A DNA stretch of 64,000 bases from the NCBI GenBank assembly GCA_944322585.1, contig CALUPB010000001.1, positions 248,001 through 312,000 on the forward strand. The letters run 5' to 3'. Source of the DNA: an uncultured Bacteroidales bacterium. GTDB taxonomy: Bacteria > Bacteroidota > Bacteroidia > Bacteroidales > UBA932. This document shows positions 17,872-26,060 of the stretch, one piece after another (within the stretch, counting starts at the first letter, position 1; each line of letters opens with the position of its first letter). A program made the translations under genes and the position numbers. The notes beneath the pieces were generated by a model. That model saw only the letters and a program-made list of their open reading frames with translations, ran no database searches and had not been told where the DNA came from.

Positions 17872-18080
17872 GTGAGCGTTCCAGGTCTGCCAAAACCGCG
17901 CAGACCTGGAACAGTGACAGACCACAGAGAGCACTCTGACAGGGGTGAGCGTTCCAGGTCTGTTGAAAACGCGCAGACTTGGAACGGTGAGAGGCTGCAG
18001 GAAGCACTCTGGCAGGGGTAAGCGTTCCAGGTCTGTCGAAAACGTGCAGACCGGGAACGGCGAAAGGCTGCAGATGGGGC
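17872..18080. repeat. Three tandem 73-bp repeats, each with a 12-bp hairpin
   Basis: Units start at 17872, 17945 and 18018, exactly 73 bp apart; the third is cut short after about 55 bp. Each contains GTTCCAGGTCTG, an 11-nt loop and a complementary arm. Unit 2 keeps pairing through a G-T wobble, and unit 3 has one mismatch. The period is not a multiple of three, so it is not coding. It lies between the DUF4595-like gene and the decarboxylase promoter. Confidence 0.85.
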
Positions 18081-18234
18081 TCCGGACGCAATTGCAAAAG
18101 CAGACTATGGGAAAGGTTATTCGAGCTTCCCTCTCTTTGGAATATCTTCGCGAACTGTTCATCAATGCCAATATTTGATGCGGTTACCCGGGCGGCAGAG
18201 ACGGGCGATTAGGAAAGTGTTTGTAAAAAATGAC

Positions 18235-18242
18235 TATCTTTG
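18235..18242 (+). promoter_or_regulatory. -7 box of the carboxyltransferase gene
   Basis: TATCTTTG matches TAnnTTTG. It lies downstream of a possible ATG at 18230, so that ATG cannot be on this transcript. This supports the start at 18272. Confidence 0.6.
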
Positions 18243-18271
18243 CAGGATTGGAAAATCAAAAACACAGAAAC

Positions 18272-20053
18272 ATGGCACGTGAAATCAAATTTTCTTTAGT
18301 CTACAGAGATATGTGGCAGTCTTCGGGAAAATATGTCCCGACAGTCAGCCAGCTCAAGGAAGTGGCTCCTGCAATAATCGACATGGGATGCTTCGACAGG
18401 GTCGAGACCAACGGCGGGGCATTCGAGCAGGTCAACCTTCTTTTCGGCGAGAACCCTAACAAGGCTGTCCGCGAATGGACCGCTCCTTTCAACAAGGCAG
18501 GCATCCAGACGCACATGCTTGAAAGAGGTCTCAACGCATTGAGGATGAATCCTGTTCCTGCCGATGTCCGGGAACTCATGTATAAGGTCAAATGCAAACA
18601 GGGCACCAACATATCAAGGTCTTTCTGCGGTCTGAATGACCACAGGAACCTGCGCCTTTCCGTGGAATATGCCAAGAAGGGAGGCATGATTTCCCAGGTG
18701 GCCCTTTCCATCACCAATTCTCCTGTCCATACAATCGAATACTATATGGGTATCGTGGACAAGGTGGTTGAATACGGTTGCGACGAGATCTGCCTCAAGG
18801 ATATGGCGGGAATCGGCCGCCCTACATTCCTCGGACAGCTGACATCACAGATCAAGAAGAAATATCCTCACATCAAAGTCCAGTACCACGGACATTGCGG
18901 TCCGGGATTCTCCCCTGCTTCCATGCTGGAGGTGGCCCGTGCAGGCGCTGACTATCTTGATGTGGCTGTCGAACCTCTCAGCTGGGGGAAAGTCCATCCT
19001 GACGTAATCACTATCCGCGAAATGATGAAAGCCGACGGGTTCAAGGTGAAGGATCTGAACATGAACGCATACATGGAAGTCCGCCGTCTGACCCAGAAAT
19101 TCATCGACGAGTTCCTCGGATACTGGATCGACCCTAACAACTCGCATATGAGTTCTCTGCTTGTAGGCTGCGGTCTGCCGGGCGGTATGATGGGCTCCAT
19201 GATGGCTGACCTGAAAGGCTTCCATGGGGCTATCAATGCATCGCTCAGGGCTCAGGGCAAGAATGAGCTCAGCCTTGATGAGCTGATGGTCATGCTGTTC
19301 CAGGAAGTAGAATATGTATGGCCTCGTCTCGGTTATCCGCCACTCGTGACACCTTTCAGCCAGTATGTGAAGAACACCGCCCTGATGAACCTGATGAACA
19401 TCCTCAAGGGTCAGCCTCGCTGGTCTACAATCGACAAGGATACATGGAACATGATTCTCGGCAAGATGGGAAAACTGCCGGGAGAGCTTGCGCCTGAGAT
19501 TGTGGAACTTGCCAAGAGCAAAGGTCTTGAGTTCTACACCGGCAACCCTCAGGATGCATTCCCTGACGAGCTCGACAAGTTCAGGGCAATGATGAAGGAA
19601 GAAGGATGGGATGAGGGAGAAGACCAGGAGGAACTCTTCGAATTCGCAATGCACGAAAGGCAGTACCGCGACTACAAGAGCGGAATTGCCAAGGAACGTT
19701 TCCAGAAAGACCTTGCAGCAGCCAAGGAAAAGGCGGGAGCACCTATAGTTATCGTGCGTCCTGTCGTGGAAATGCCTAAGTACGATGTGGAGAAGATTGC
19801 AGAGAAATATCCGCATGCCAAGCCTGTCCAGGCTCCTGTAAAGGGCCAGCTCATCTGGCAGGTGGATGTGGATGACGCTTCTACCGCTCCTGTCGTGGGC
19901 ACTGAGGTCAAGGCCGGGCAGGCTATGAGTTATGTCCAGACTTATTACGGTATGGAAGAGGTTGTCCCTGCTGTGGACGGAAGGATTGTCGCCATCTGCT
20001 GCAAACAGGGGGATAATGTTGCCAAAGGAGAGATTGTCGCCTTTGTAGAATAG
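18272..20053 (+). CDS. Oxaloacetate decarboxylase alpha / pyruvate carboxylase subunit B-like protein
   Basis: A 593-residue biotin-dependent carboxyltransferase type protein. The TIM-barrel transferase domain has Asp13 (RDMWQS), the carbamylated-lysine motif ICLKDMAG with Lys176, and zinc ligands His206 and His208 in YHGHCGPG. A PYC_OADA-type helical domain follows, including PRLGYPPLVTPFSQYVKN. The C-terminal 75 residues have a biotinyl/lipoyl fold, but the A-M-K-M hairpin reads YVQTYYGMEE: Tyr559 replaces the biotin-accepting lysine. The enzyme must then use a separate carrier protein or a different mechanism. Start chosen at 18272 because the -7 box overlaps the upstream ATG. Monocistronic, followed by a structured repeat region. 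Confidence 0.85.
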   Translation: MAREIKFSLVYRDMWQSSGKYVPTVSQLKEVAPAIIDMGCFDRVETNGGAFEQVNLLFGENPNKAVREWTAPFNKAGIQTHMLERGLNALRMNPVPADVRELMYKVKCKQGTNISRSFCGLNDHRNLRLSVEYAKKGGMISQVALSITNSPVHTIEYYMGIVDKVVEYGCDEICLKDMAGIGRPTFLGQLTSQIKKKYPHIKVQYHGHCGPGFSPASMLEVARAGADYLDVAVEPLSWGKVHPDVITIREMMKADGFKVKDLNMNAYMEVRRLTQKFIDEFLGYWIDPNNSHMSSLLVGCGLPGGMMGSMMADLKGFHGAINASLRAQGKNELSLDELMVMLFQEVEYVWPRLGYPPLVTPFSQYVKNTALMNLMNILKGQPRWSTIDKDTWNMILGKMGKLPGELAPEIVELAKSKGLEFYTGNPQDAFPDELDKFRAMMKEEGWDEGEDQEELFEFAMHERQYRDYKSGIAKERFQKDLAAAKEKAGAPIVIVRPVVEMPKYDVEKIAEKYPHAKPVQAPVKGQLIWQVDVDDASTAPVVGTEVKAGQAMSYVQTYYGMEEVVPAVDGRIVAICCKQGDNVAKGEIVAFVE

Positions 20054-20070
20054 ATATATTATACAACAGG

Positions 20071-20149
20071 ATAGTCTGAGTGTTTCCGGTCCTCCCCGCA
20101 AGCGGGTCCCCTCCCGTTTCGGGAGCCAATGCCGGAACACTCAGACTAT
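20071..20149. repeat. Complex inverted repeat after the carboxyltransferase gene
   Basis: Outer arms ATAGTCTGAGTGTTTCCGG (from 20071) and CCGGAACACTCAGACTAT (to 20149) pair over 18 bp with one bulge. Between them sit two small hairpins, CCCGCAAGCGGG and CTCCCGTTTCGGGAG. A second, shorter element with the same CTCCC...GGGAGCCAATG core lies at about 20180-20234. No T-run follows the outer stem, so it is not a classic terminator. Confidence 0.7.
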
Positions 20150-20175
20150 TCTGTTTAAAGGCAATATATCATTCA
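20120..20175. repeat. 56-bp direct repeat, copy 1
   Basis: This 56-bp block recurs at 20291-20346 with two differences (54/56 identical). It contains the right arm of the complex inverted repeat. In between lie two copies of a shorter ATTCAAAGGCTAT block, so the region is built from shuffled sub-repeats. Confidence 0.85.
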
Positions 20176-20290
20176 AAGGCTATCGCAAAAATTATCACGA
20201 TCCCTCCCTTTTCGGGAGCCAATGTCTGCGATACCTGACAATCTTATTACATTTACTCTATGCTATTCAAAGGCTATTGCAGAAAATATT

Positions 20291-20346
20291 CGGGAACCAA
20301 TGCCGGAACACTCAGACTATTCTGTTTAAAGGCAATATAGCATTCA
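20291..20346. repeat. 56-bp direct repeat, copy 2
   Basis: Second copy of the block at 20120-20175, starting CGGGAACCAATGCCGG. It ends 38 bp before the radC stop codon. No complementary left arm precedes it, so it cannot form the same long stem. Confidence 0.85.
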
Positions 20347-20384
20347 CAGAGTCTTACAGTCGGTTATCAAAGGATGTCAAGACT

Positions 20385-21071
20385 TTAGAGGGATGGGTCG
20401 CCGCTGTCGGAGAAACTGTAGTAGCGTCCGTCCGCTATAATGACATGGTCGAGCAGGGATATGTCGAACGTATCCAGAGCTTTTTTGAGATTGCGTGTAA
20501 GCCGGATATCGGAATTGCCCGGATGTGGATCGCCTGACGGATGATTGTGTGAAATTATTACGGACGAAGCCCTGAGATCGATTGCCCTGCGCACAACGGA
20601 CTTGATCTCCACTATGGTCTCACTCTGTCCTCCGATACTGAGCCTTTCCTTGGATATGACCTTATTGTTTCTGGAAAGATACAGCATCCAGCATTCTTCA
20701 TGCTGAAGCCCCCGCATGAACGGGGACAGTTCCCTGCAGACATCCTCCGCAGAACGTATTGTCGGACGGGTATTGTCCGGCACTTCGGCGCACAGTCTCC
20801 TGCCCAGTTCGAGAGCAGCTCCAAGAGTGACAGCCTTGCCCGGTCCTATTCCTTCGATACGGCAGAGTTCATCAATCGAGAGGCGTGAGGCTTTCGTCAG
20901 ACTGCCCTCCGAAACGATAAGCACCGTCTGGGCTACTTCAAGGACATTCTTTCCTTCTGTGCCCGTCCTGAGAAGGATTGCCATCAGCTCTGCGTTGCTC
21001 AATGCGGATGCACCCTTTTCAAGCATCTTCTCCCTCGGTCTTTCATCCACGCATAAATCCTTAATCTTCAT
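20385..21071 (-). CDS. radC: RadC-like JAB-domain protein
   Basis: A 228-residue protein with an N-terminal helix-hairpin-helix region (IDELCRIEGIGPGKAVTLGAA) and a C-terminal JAB1/MPN metalloprotease-like domain carrying HNHPSGDPHPGNSD, the full JAMM zinc motif. RadC proteins are named for DNA repair, but their biochemical role is unsettled. The start at 21071 is preferred over an upstream ATG at 21098 because a strong Shine-Dalgarno lies 7 nt before it. Confidence 0.9.
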   Translation of the reverse strand: MKIKDLCVDERPREKMLEKGASALSNAELMAILLRTGTEGKNVLEVAQTVLIVSEGSLTKASRLSIDELCRIEGIGPGKAVTLGAALELGRRLCAEVPDNTRPTIRSAEDVCRELSPFMRGLQHEECWMLYLSRNNKVISKERLSIGGQSETIVEIKSVVRRAIDLRASSVIISHNHPSGDPHPGNSDIRLTRNLKKALDTFDISLLDHVIIADGRYYSFSDSGDPSL

Positions 21072-21078
21072 AGACTTT

Positions 21079-21086
21079 CCTCCTTT
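21079..21086 (-). promoter_or_regulatory. Shine-Dalgarno of radC
   Basis: AAAGGAGG on the minus strand, 7 nt before the ATG at 21071. It is one of only four GGAGG-type sites found directly before a start codon in the window, and it decides the start. Confidence 0.6.
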
Positions 21087-21157
21087 CCTCCTCCGCACAT
21101 CAACGACATCGCCACAGTAAAGATACGCAAAAGTCGGAAATGTTCGCCAAAAACAGC

Positions 21158-21165
21158 TATCTTTG
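21158..21165 (+). promoter_or_regulatory. -7 box of upp
   Basis: TATCTTTG matches TAnnTTTG, 58 bp before the chosen upp ATG. Upstream in-frame ATGs at 21140 and 21167 lie before or at the predicted transcription start and are therefore rejected. Confidence 0.55.
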
Positions 21166-21223
21166 TATGAAACGGGCGGTCACTGACGGCCTTCACACTG
21201 ACAAAAGGATAATACATACATTT

Positions 21224-21874
21224 ATGGAAGTCATCAACCTCGGCAACAGCAACAGCATCCTCAACAACTTCATGGCACAACTGCGTGACAAGACTGTACA
21301 GAAAGACAGGATGCGTTTCAGGATAAATCTCGAAAGGATAGGGGGAATATTCGCCTACGAGATCAGCAAAAGACTGTCATATACTGTAAAACAGGTCGTG
21401 ACACCGCTCGGGATAGCCGATGTGCCTGTCCTTGATACCCCTATCGTGGCCGCTGCCATCCTCAGGGCAGGTCTCCCGCTGCACAAGGGCATCCTGAATT
21501 TTTTCGAAGATGCACAGAATGCCTTCGTGGCTGCATACAGGAAATACGACAAGGGAGACAGCTTCCATATCAACATAGAGTATTCCAGCTCACCCGGACT
21601 TTCAGGCAAGACACTCATTCTCGCCGACACAATGCTTGCAACCGGGGCATCGCTTAAAATAGCATATGACAGGCTGTGCGAAGACGGAGACCCTGTTCAC
21701 ACCCATCTTGTCTGCCCCGTATCGTCGGCCGATGCCGTGGAACATCTGATGAAGAACATGAGCAAGGATGTCACTCTCTGGGTCGCTGCCATAGATGAAG
21801 AACTCACCAGCCACTCCTACATCGTTCCGGGACTCGGAGATGCCGGAGACCTGGCATTCGGGGAAAAGATCTGA
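21224..21874 (+). CDS. upp: Uracil phosphoribosyltransferase
   Basis: A 216-residue type I phosphoribosyltransferase making UMP from uracil and PRPP (pyrimidine salvage, cytoplasm). The PRPP-binding loop is ILADTMLATGAS (about residues 128-139), and the uracil-binding end is SYIVPGLGDAGD. The start MEVINLGNSNSILN matches the usual length of Bacteroidales enzymes and lies downstream of the -7 box. Convergent with rpoN; no clear terminator is seen in the 79 bp between them. Confidence 0.93.
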   Translation: MEVINLGNSNSILNNFMAQLRDKTVQKDRMRFRINLERIGGIFAYEISKRLSYTVKQVVTPLGIADVPVLDTPIVAAAILRAGLPLHKGILNFFEDAQNAFVAAYRKYDKGDSFHINIEYSSSPGLSGKTLILADTMLATGASLKIAYDRLCEDGDPVHTHLVCPVSSADAVEHLMKNMSKDVTLWVAAIDEELTSHSYIVPGLGDAGDLAFGEKI

Positions 21875-21953
21875 CAGGTCTCTCTCCGGACTCTGTTCAT
21901 CTCAAGCACGGGACACGACTGACCTCACATGAAACGGTTTCCGGAAAGACATC

Positions 21954-23378
21954 CTACAGTTCCTTTCTGAGCCGGGCTTTCGGAATATTGAGCTGGTCAC
22001 GGTACTTGGCGATTGTCCTCCGGGCCACTTTATATCCGCGTCTTGTCATCTCGGCGACAAGCTGGTCATCCGTAAGAGGTTTTCTCTTGTCCTCCGCATC
22101 GATACAGTCCTGAAGAGCCTTCTTGAGTTCTCTTGTGGAAACCTCCTCTCCCTCCTGGTTCTCGAGACCTTCAGAGAAGAAATACTTGAGAGGGTATATG
22201 CCGAAATGAGTCTCGATATACTTGCTGTTCACGACCCGGGATATAGTGGATATGTCGAACCCTGTCTTCTCGGCTATATCTTTGAGTACCATCGGTTTGA
22301 GATGAGTCTCGTCCCCGTCCATGAAATAGTCGTGCTGATAGTCTATTATGGCCTGCATCGTACTCTGGAGAGTATTGTGACGCTGTTTGATGGCCTCGAC
22401 AAACCATTTGGCGGAATCAAGTTTCTTCTTGACGAATACTGCCGCCTCCTTCTTCTCCCTTTCAGACGAATTCGCCGCTTCCATCAGGATATCCGCATAT
22501 TTCCTGTTGACCCTCAATTCCGGAATGGAAAAGCGGGGCATCGTAAGTTTGAGCTGGCCGTTATCAAGGGTAAGTACAAAGTCCGGCACTATCTGCTGGG
22601 CCTGGTCGCTGTAGGAATCATCTATCTGGCCCCCCGGAGAAGGATTGAGTTTCAGTATCTTTGCCATTGCGGCCTTGAGCTCCTCCTCGGAAAGGTTCAT
22701 CCTTGACATTATCTTCTGGAAATGCTTGCTAGTAAACTCCTGGAAATAATCCTGAAGTATCGTCATGGCATTGACGACATCCGGAGTCTTCTTCATGTTC
22801 CTTATCTGGAGCAGCAGACATTCCCTCAGATCCCTCGCCCCGACTCCGGGAGGGTCGAATTCCTGGATGATCTTCAGCATATCCAGCACTTCCTTCCCGT
22901 CGGTCTCTATCCCGGCCCTGAAGGCTATATCGTCCACAAGACTCTCGATGTCCCTGCGCAGATAGCCGTCATCATCCAGACTGCCGATGATAAACGCCGC
23001 CACCTTGTACTGATGTTCGGAAAGATTTCTGAACCCGAGCTGGTCCATCAGGCTCTGCGAAAAACTCTCCTTTACGGAAAAGGTATTGTACTGCGGACGT
23101 TCATCCTTGCCGTAGTTGTTGACTCTCAGCTTATAGCTCGGAATCGTGTCGTCTTCCTTGTATTCAGAGAGGGACACCTCCCTCGGTGCATCCTCTTCAT
23201 CTTCCTCCCTCTCCTTGGAAACATCTTCGTCCAGTACGGGATTCTCTTCGAGTTCCTTACGTATCCGCTGCTCGAGTTCCTGGGTCGGCAGTTCTATCAG
23301 CTTTATCGTCTGTATCTGCAGAGGTGAAAGTTTCTGCGTCTGCTTGAGTTCGAGCCCCTGTTTGAGCATATCTCCCAT
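21954..23378 (-). CDS. rpoN: RNA polymerase sigma-54 factor
   Basis: A 474-residue sigma factor. Region I starts MLKQGLELKQTQKLSPLQIQTIKLIELPT, with the Gln/Leu-rich activator-interacting segment. An acidic region II covers about residues 50-85, then comes the core-binding domain, and the C-terminal RpoN box ARRTIAKYR recognises the -24 promoter element. Its own translation signal is an extended Shine-Dalgarno (23381-23391), which is exceptional in this window. It is the third gene of an operon after the LEA-like and SPOR genes, with a 16-bp gap. Confidence 0.96.
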   Translation of the reverse strand: MGDMLKQGLELKQTQKLSPLQIQTIKLIELPTQELEQRIRKELEENPVLDEDVSKEREEDEEDAPREVSLSEYKEDDTIPSYKLRVNNYGKDERPQYNTFSVKESFSQSLMDQLGFRNLSEHQYKVAAFIIGSLDDDGYLRRDIESLVDDIAFRAGIETDGKEVLDMLKIIQEFDPPGVGARDLRECLLLQIRNMKKTPDVVNAMTILQDYFQEFTSKHFQKIMSRMNLSEEELKAAMAKILKLNPSPGGQIDDSYSDQAQQIVPDFVLTLDNGQLKLTMPRFSIPELRVNRKYADILMEAANSSEREKKEAAVFVKKKLDSAKWFVEAIKQRHNTLQSTMQAIIDYQHDYFMDGDETHLKPMVLKDIAEKTGFDISTISRVVNSKYIETHFGIYPLKYFFSEGLENQEGEEVSTRELKKALQDCIDAEDKRKPLTDDQLVAEMTRRGYKVARRTIAKYRDQLNIPKARLRKEL

Positions 23379-23380
23379 AT

Positions 23381-23391
23381 ATCACCTCCTT
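23381..23391 (-). promoter_or_regulatory. Extended Shine-Dalgarno of rpoN
   Basis: AAGGAGGTGAT on the minus strand, ending 2 nt before the ATG (6 nt from GGAGG to ATG). It is the same 11-nt 16S-tail complement as in front of rpsU. Confidence 0.8.
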
Positions 23392-23394
23392 GAT

Positions 23395-24021
23395 CTACTG
23401 TACATCCTCTTTTACAGGCCTCAGCACCTGCAGGGTATCGGTAAAGACAGCCCTGTCCCGGTCCACCACGGGATAATTGATATGCTCCTTCACTATAAAC
23501 GCAGCGGGGAACTCGTTCTTGATTTTCCGTAGCAGCTGCATTGCCTCCGACTTGGTCCTGAAATCGCCTACAGTCACCTTGAAATAAGGATTGACATAGC
23601 TCCTGTATGCGGCTGTATCATGATACTTTGAGGTAAAATTCCTGACGACAGCCTCCGAATCCATCCTCGCAGACTGTCTGTTATCGAAGAATATCCTGAC
23701 ACGGTAACCTTCGACAGGTTTCGACGAATTCTCGAAGAAATGCCTGTTCATGGCGGTGGATATGGCCAGCGACTGGTGAACCCTCACATCAGCAGGGGCC
23801 CCGAGTATCTTCAGAGGCATCACCGTAAAGATATTCTTGCCTGCAAGCGTCGAATCCATCACCGCCGCCCGGATATACACGACCGTATCCACGAGCTCAT
23901 AGCCTTCCGGTATAGAATCCGCGACGTGGACTGCCGTCCCCTCCCCAGGGACAGGAACCTGTGCAGAAGCCAGACCGCATGCCAGAACAACAGCGGCAGC
24001 CGATATAATCAATTTTCTCAT
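23395..24021 (-). CDS. Periplasmic SPOR-domain protein
   Basis: A 208-residue secreted protein with a cleavable signal peptide (cut after GLASA). The C-terminal region (about 120-195: VEGYRVRIFFDNRQSARM ... YFKVTVGDFRTKSEAMQLLRKIK) is a SPOR fold that typically binds denuded peptidoglycan. The middle segment is unassigned. It overlaps the LEA-like gene upstream by 4 bp and precedes rpoN by 16 bp, so all three are cotranscribed. Confidence 0.75.
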   Translation of the reverse strand: MRKLIISAAAVVLACGLASAQVPVPGEGTAVHVADSIPEGYELVDTVVYIRAAVMDSTLAGKNIFTVMPLKILGAPADVRVHQSLAISTAMNRHFFENSSKPVEGYRVRIFFDNRQSARMDSEAVVRNFTSKYHDTAAYRSYVNPYFKVTVGDFRTKSEAMQLLRKIKNEFPAAFIVKEHINYPVVDRDRAVFTDTLQVLRPVKEDVQ

Positions 24022-24494
24022 ATGTTTCCTGATCTCATTATATCCATTACCCTCCTGACCGGAATATCCTTCATCCGGAACTTCTGCGGAGCCCCTCCTT
24101 TCGCCTTGACTGTCAGAAACACATCCACCGTAAGATCATCCATGTCAAAGTTCTGCAGCATGCCGAGCAGCCCGACCAAAGACACTCCCTGACTCAAGGA
24201 CATCTCCGCATTGAGAGTATAGTCTCCCTCCGACCTTGCCCTGACCGTCACCGGCTCCACGGAGAAATTGCCGAGTTCCCTGCCTTCATGCCTTACCGTC
24301 CCGCCGATATCATATACGGTAAAACCTACGGAACGGTTATCCACAGTCGCCGTTGCCACCCCTGTAACAGAACGGAATCCTGCAGGAGTGACGGAATCCA
24401 CATGAAATGCCGTCAATTCAAGCCTGTTGAAATTGACGCATCCGGCAAGCGACACCACGGCTGCCAGCAGAACTGTTCGCCAGAATTTTTCCAT
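24018..24494 (-). CDS. LEA type-2-like lipoprotein
   Basis: A 158-residue lipoprotein starting MEKFWRTVLLAAVVSLAGC with lipobox Cys19. The mature part has a single beta-sandwich feel with SVGFTVYDIGGTVRHEGRELG, like LEA14/WHy-type domains. The function is unknown. A -7 box at 24532-24525 falls inside the longer reading frame that begins at 24527, so the start at 24494 is preferred. It is coupled to the SPOR gene through an ATGA overlap. Confidence 0.6.
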   Translation of the reverse strand: MEKFWRTVLLAAVVSLAGCVNFNRLELTAFHVDSVTPAGFRSVTGVATATVDNRSVGFTVYDIGGTVRHEGRELGNFSVEPVTVRARSEGDYTLNAEMSLSQGVSLVGLLGMLQNFDMDDLTVDVFLTVKAKGGAPQKFRMKDIPVRRVMDIMRSGNI

Positions 24495-24524
24495 ACTGCC
24501 AACAATATTGCTTCTCCATCTTCG

Positions 24525-24532
24525 CAAAGATA
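24525..24532 (-). promoter_or_regulatory. -7 box of the LEA-SPOR-rpoN operon
   Basis: TATCTTTG on the minus strand, 31 bp before the ATG at 24494. It is only 11 bp from the divergent -7 box of miaB. Confidence 0.55.
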
Positions 24533-24543
24533 ATAAAAACTCC

Positions 24544-24551
24544 TATATTTG
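24544..24551 (+). promoter_or_regulatory. -7 box of miaB
   Basis: TATATTTG matches TAnnTTTG and ends only 5 nt before the ATG at 24557. Either the mRNA is leaderless or translation starts at the in-frame ATG at 24575. Confidence 0.5.
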
Positions 24552-24556
24552 CAGCT

Positions 24557-26041
24557 ATGGCAGATACAAAACACATGGATATACGGCCGGTCACGGATCC
24601 GGCACGTCCGAAAATATATATCGAGACATACGGATGTCAGATGAATGTCAATGACAGCGAAGTAATCCTGAGGATAATGCAGGATGCAGGCTACGCATTG
24701 ACGGAAGACATGGGGGAAGCCTCGGTAATTCTCGCGAACACATGTTCAATAAGGGACAATGCGGAACAGAGGGTATGGGGAAGGATAGAACAGTTCAGAC
24801 TGCAGAAGAGGAGACGCGCAGGCGTAACGGTCGGCATAGTCGGGTGCATGGCTGAAAGGCTCAAGGACAAACTGCTGGAAAGCCATACCGTAGACCTTGT
24901 GGCCGGGCCCGATGCCTACAGGTCGCTTCCTGACATGATACGTGCCGTCACACCTGACAGTCCCCAGATAAACGTCCTGCTTTCGCAGGAGGAGACATAT
25001 GCAGACATCTCCCCTGTAAGGATGGACAGAAACGGTGTATCCGCCTACATTTCCATCATGAGAGGATGCAACAATGTCTGCTCCTACTGCGTGGTCCCGT
25101 ATACCCGCGGCTCCGAAAGAAGCCGGGACCCGGAAAGCATACTGCGGGAAGTGAGGGAACTCGCGGAAAACGGATACAGGGAAATAACCCTGCTCGGACA
25201 GAATGTCGATTCCTACCTCTGGAAAGGAGCTCCCGGCTGTTCTGTCCGGACAACAGCGGACATGCCCGGCGGGGACAGGACGAAGGATGGGACCGCCGTC
25301 GGAAATACCGAGACAGTGAATTTTGCCGGACTGCTGGAAACGGTGGCACGCGTCAGTCCTGATGTAAGGATACGGTTCTCGACCTCACACCCCAAGGATA
25401 TCAGCGACGAGGTGATCTCCGCCATGGCAAGGCATGATAACATATGCAGGCATATCCACCTTCCGGTCCAGTCCGGAAGCGATGCGATGCTGGAAAAGAT
25501 GCGCAGGAAATACACCAGGGAATGGTATCTGGAACGAGTGAGGAAAATCCGCTCCATAATCCCGGACTGCGGACTTTCCACCGACATAATCGCAGGGTTC
25601 TGCGGAGAAACGCCGCAGGATCACCGTGACACTCTCTCGCTTATGGAGGAGGCCGGATTCGATTCGGCTTTCATGTTCCAGTATTCAGAAAGGCCCGGCA
25701 CCCTTGCCGCAAGGAAATATCCCGATGACGTCCCGCCTGAAGTGAAGACGGCACGGCTCAATGAAATCATAGCCCTGCAGAACAGGCTGAGCCTTGAAAG
25801 CAACAGGAGAGATGTCGGCAAACGGTTCCGGGTCCTGATAGACGGGATATCCAAAAGGAACGGCTCGGAGTTCTGCGGCCGGACAAGCACCAACAAGGTG
25901 TGCGTGTTCTCCGCCCCCGGATACAGAATCGGAGACTATGCTGAAGTGGAAGTCCTGTCATGCACATCCGCGACACTCATATCACGGCTTGCAGGCAACC
26001 CGCCGGATGATGCATGCAGGAAACGGCTGAAAACAGATTAA
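24557..26041 (+). CDS. miaB: tRNA (N6-isopentenyl adenosine37-C2) methylthiotransferase MiaB
   Basis: A 494-residue radical-SAM enzyme that adds a methylthio group to i6A37 of tRNAs. It has an N-terminal UPF0004 domain (IYIETYGCQMNVNDSE, with cluster-binding Cys), the radical-SAM cluster motif CNNVCSYC (C171, C175, C178), and a C-terminal TRAM domain. A serine/glycine-rich stretch (TTADMPGGDRTKDGTAVGN) at about residue 235 looks like an insertion. The start may be the internal ATG at 24575, because the -7 box lies very close to 24557. Confidence 0.95.
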   Translation: MADTKHMDIRPVTDPARPKIYIETYGCQMNVNDSEVILRIMQDAGYALTEDMGEASVILANTCSIRDNAEQRVWGRIEQFRLQKRRRAGVTVGIVGCMAERLKDKLLESHTVDLVAGPDAYRSLPDMIRAVTPDSPQINVLLSQEETYADISPVRMDRNGVSAYISIMRGCNNVCSYCVVPYTRGSERSRDPESILREVRELAENGYREITLLGQNVDSYLWKGAPGCSVRTTADMPGGDRTKDGTAVGNTETVNFAGLLETVARVSPDVRIRFSTSHPKDISDEVISAMARHDNICRHIHLPVQSGSDAMLEKMRRKYTREWYLERVRKIRSIIPDCGLSTDIIAGFCGETPQDHRDTLSLMEEAGFDSAFMFQYSERPGTLAARKYPDDVPPEVKTARLNEIIALQNRLSLESNRRDVGKRFRVLIDGISKRNGSEFCGRTSTNKVCVFSAPGYRIGDYAEVEVLSCTSATLISRLAGNPPDDACRKRLKTD

Positions 26042-26060
26042 CATGAATTCTATATAACCG

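Noticed and set aside
17722-18171. 149-residue minus-strand frame over the 73-bp repeats
   Set aside because: The repeat length is not a multiple of three, so the peptide is not repeated in frame; the open frame is by chance.
18845-20140. 431-residue minus-strand frame opposite the carboxyltransferase
   Set aside because: Same argument: antisense to a certain gene, with no recognisable features.
20071-20346. Integron attC array or CRISPR
   Set aside because: No attC R/L core sites, no integrase, and repeat units differ in length and order; spacers of uniform size are absent.
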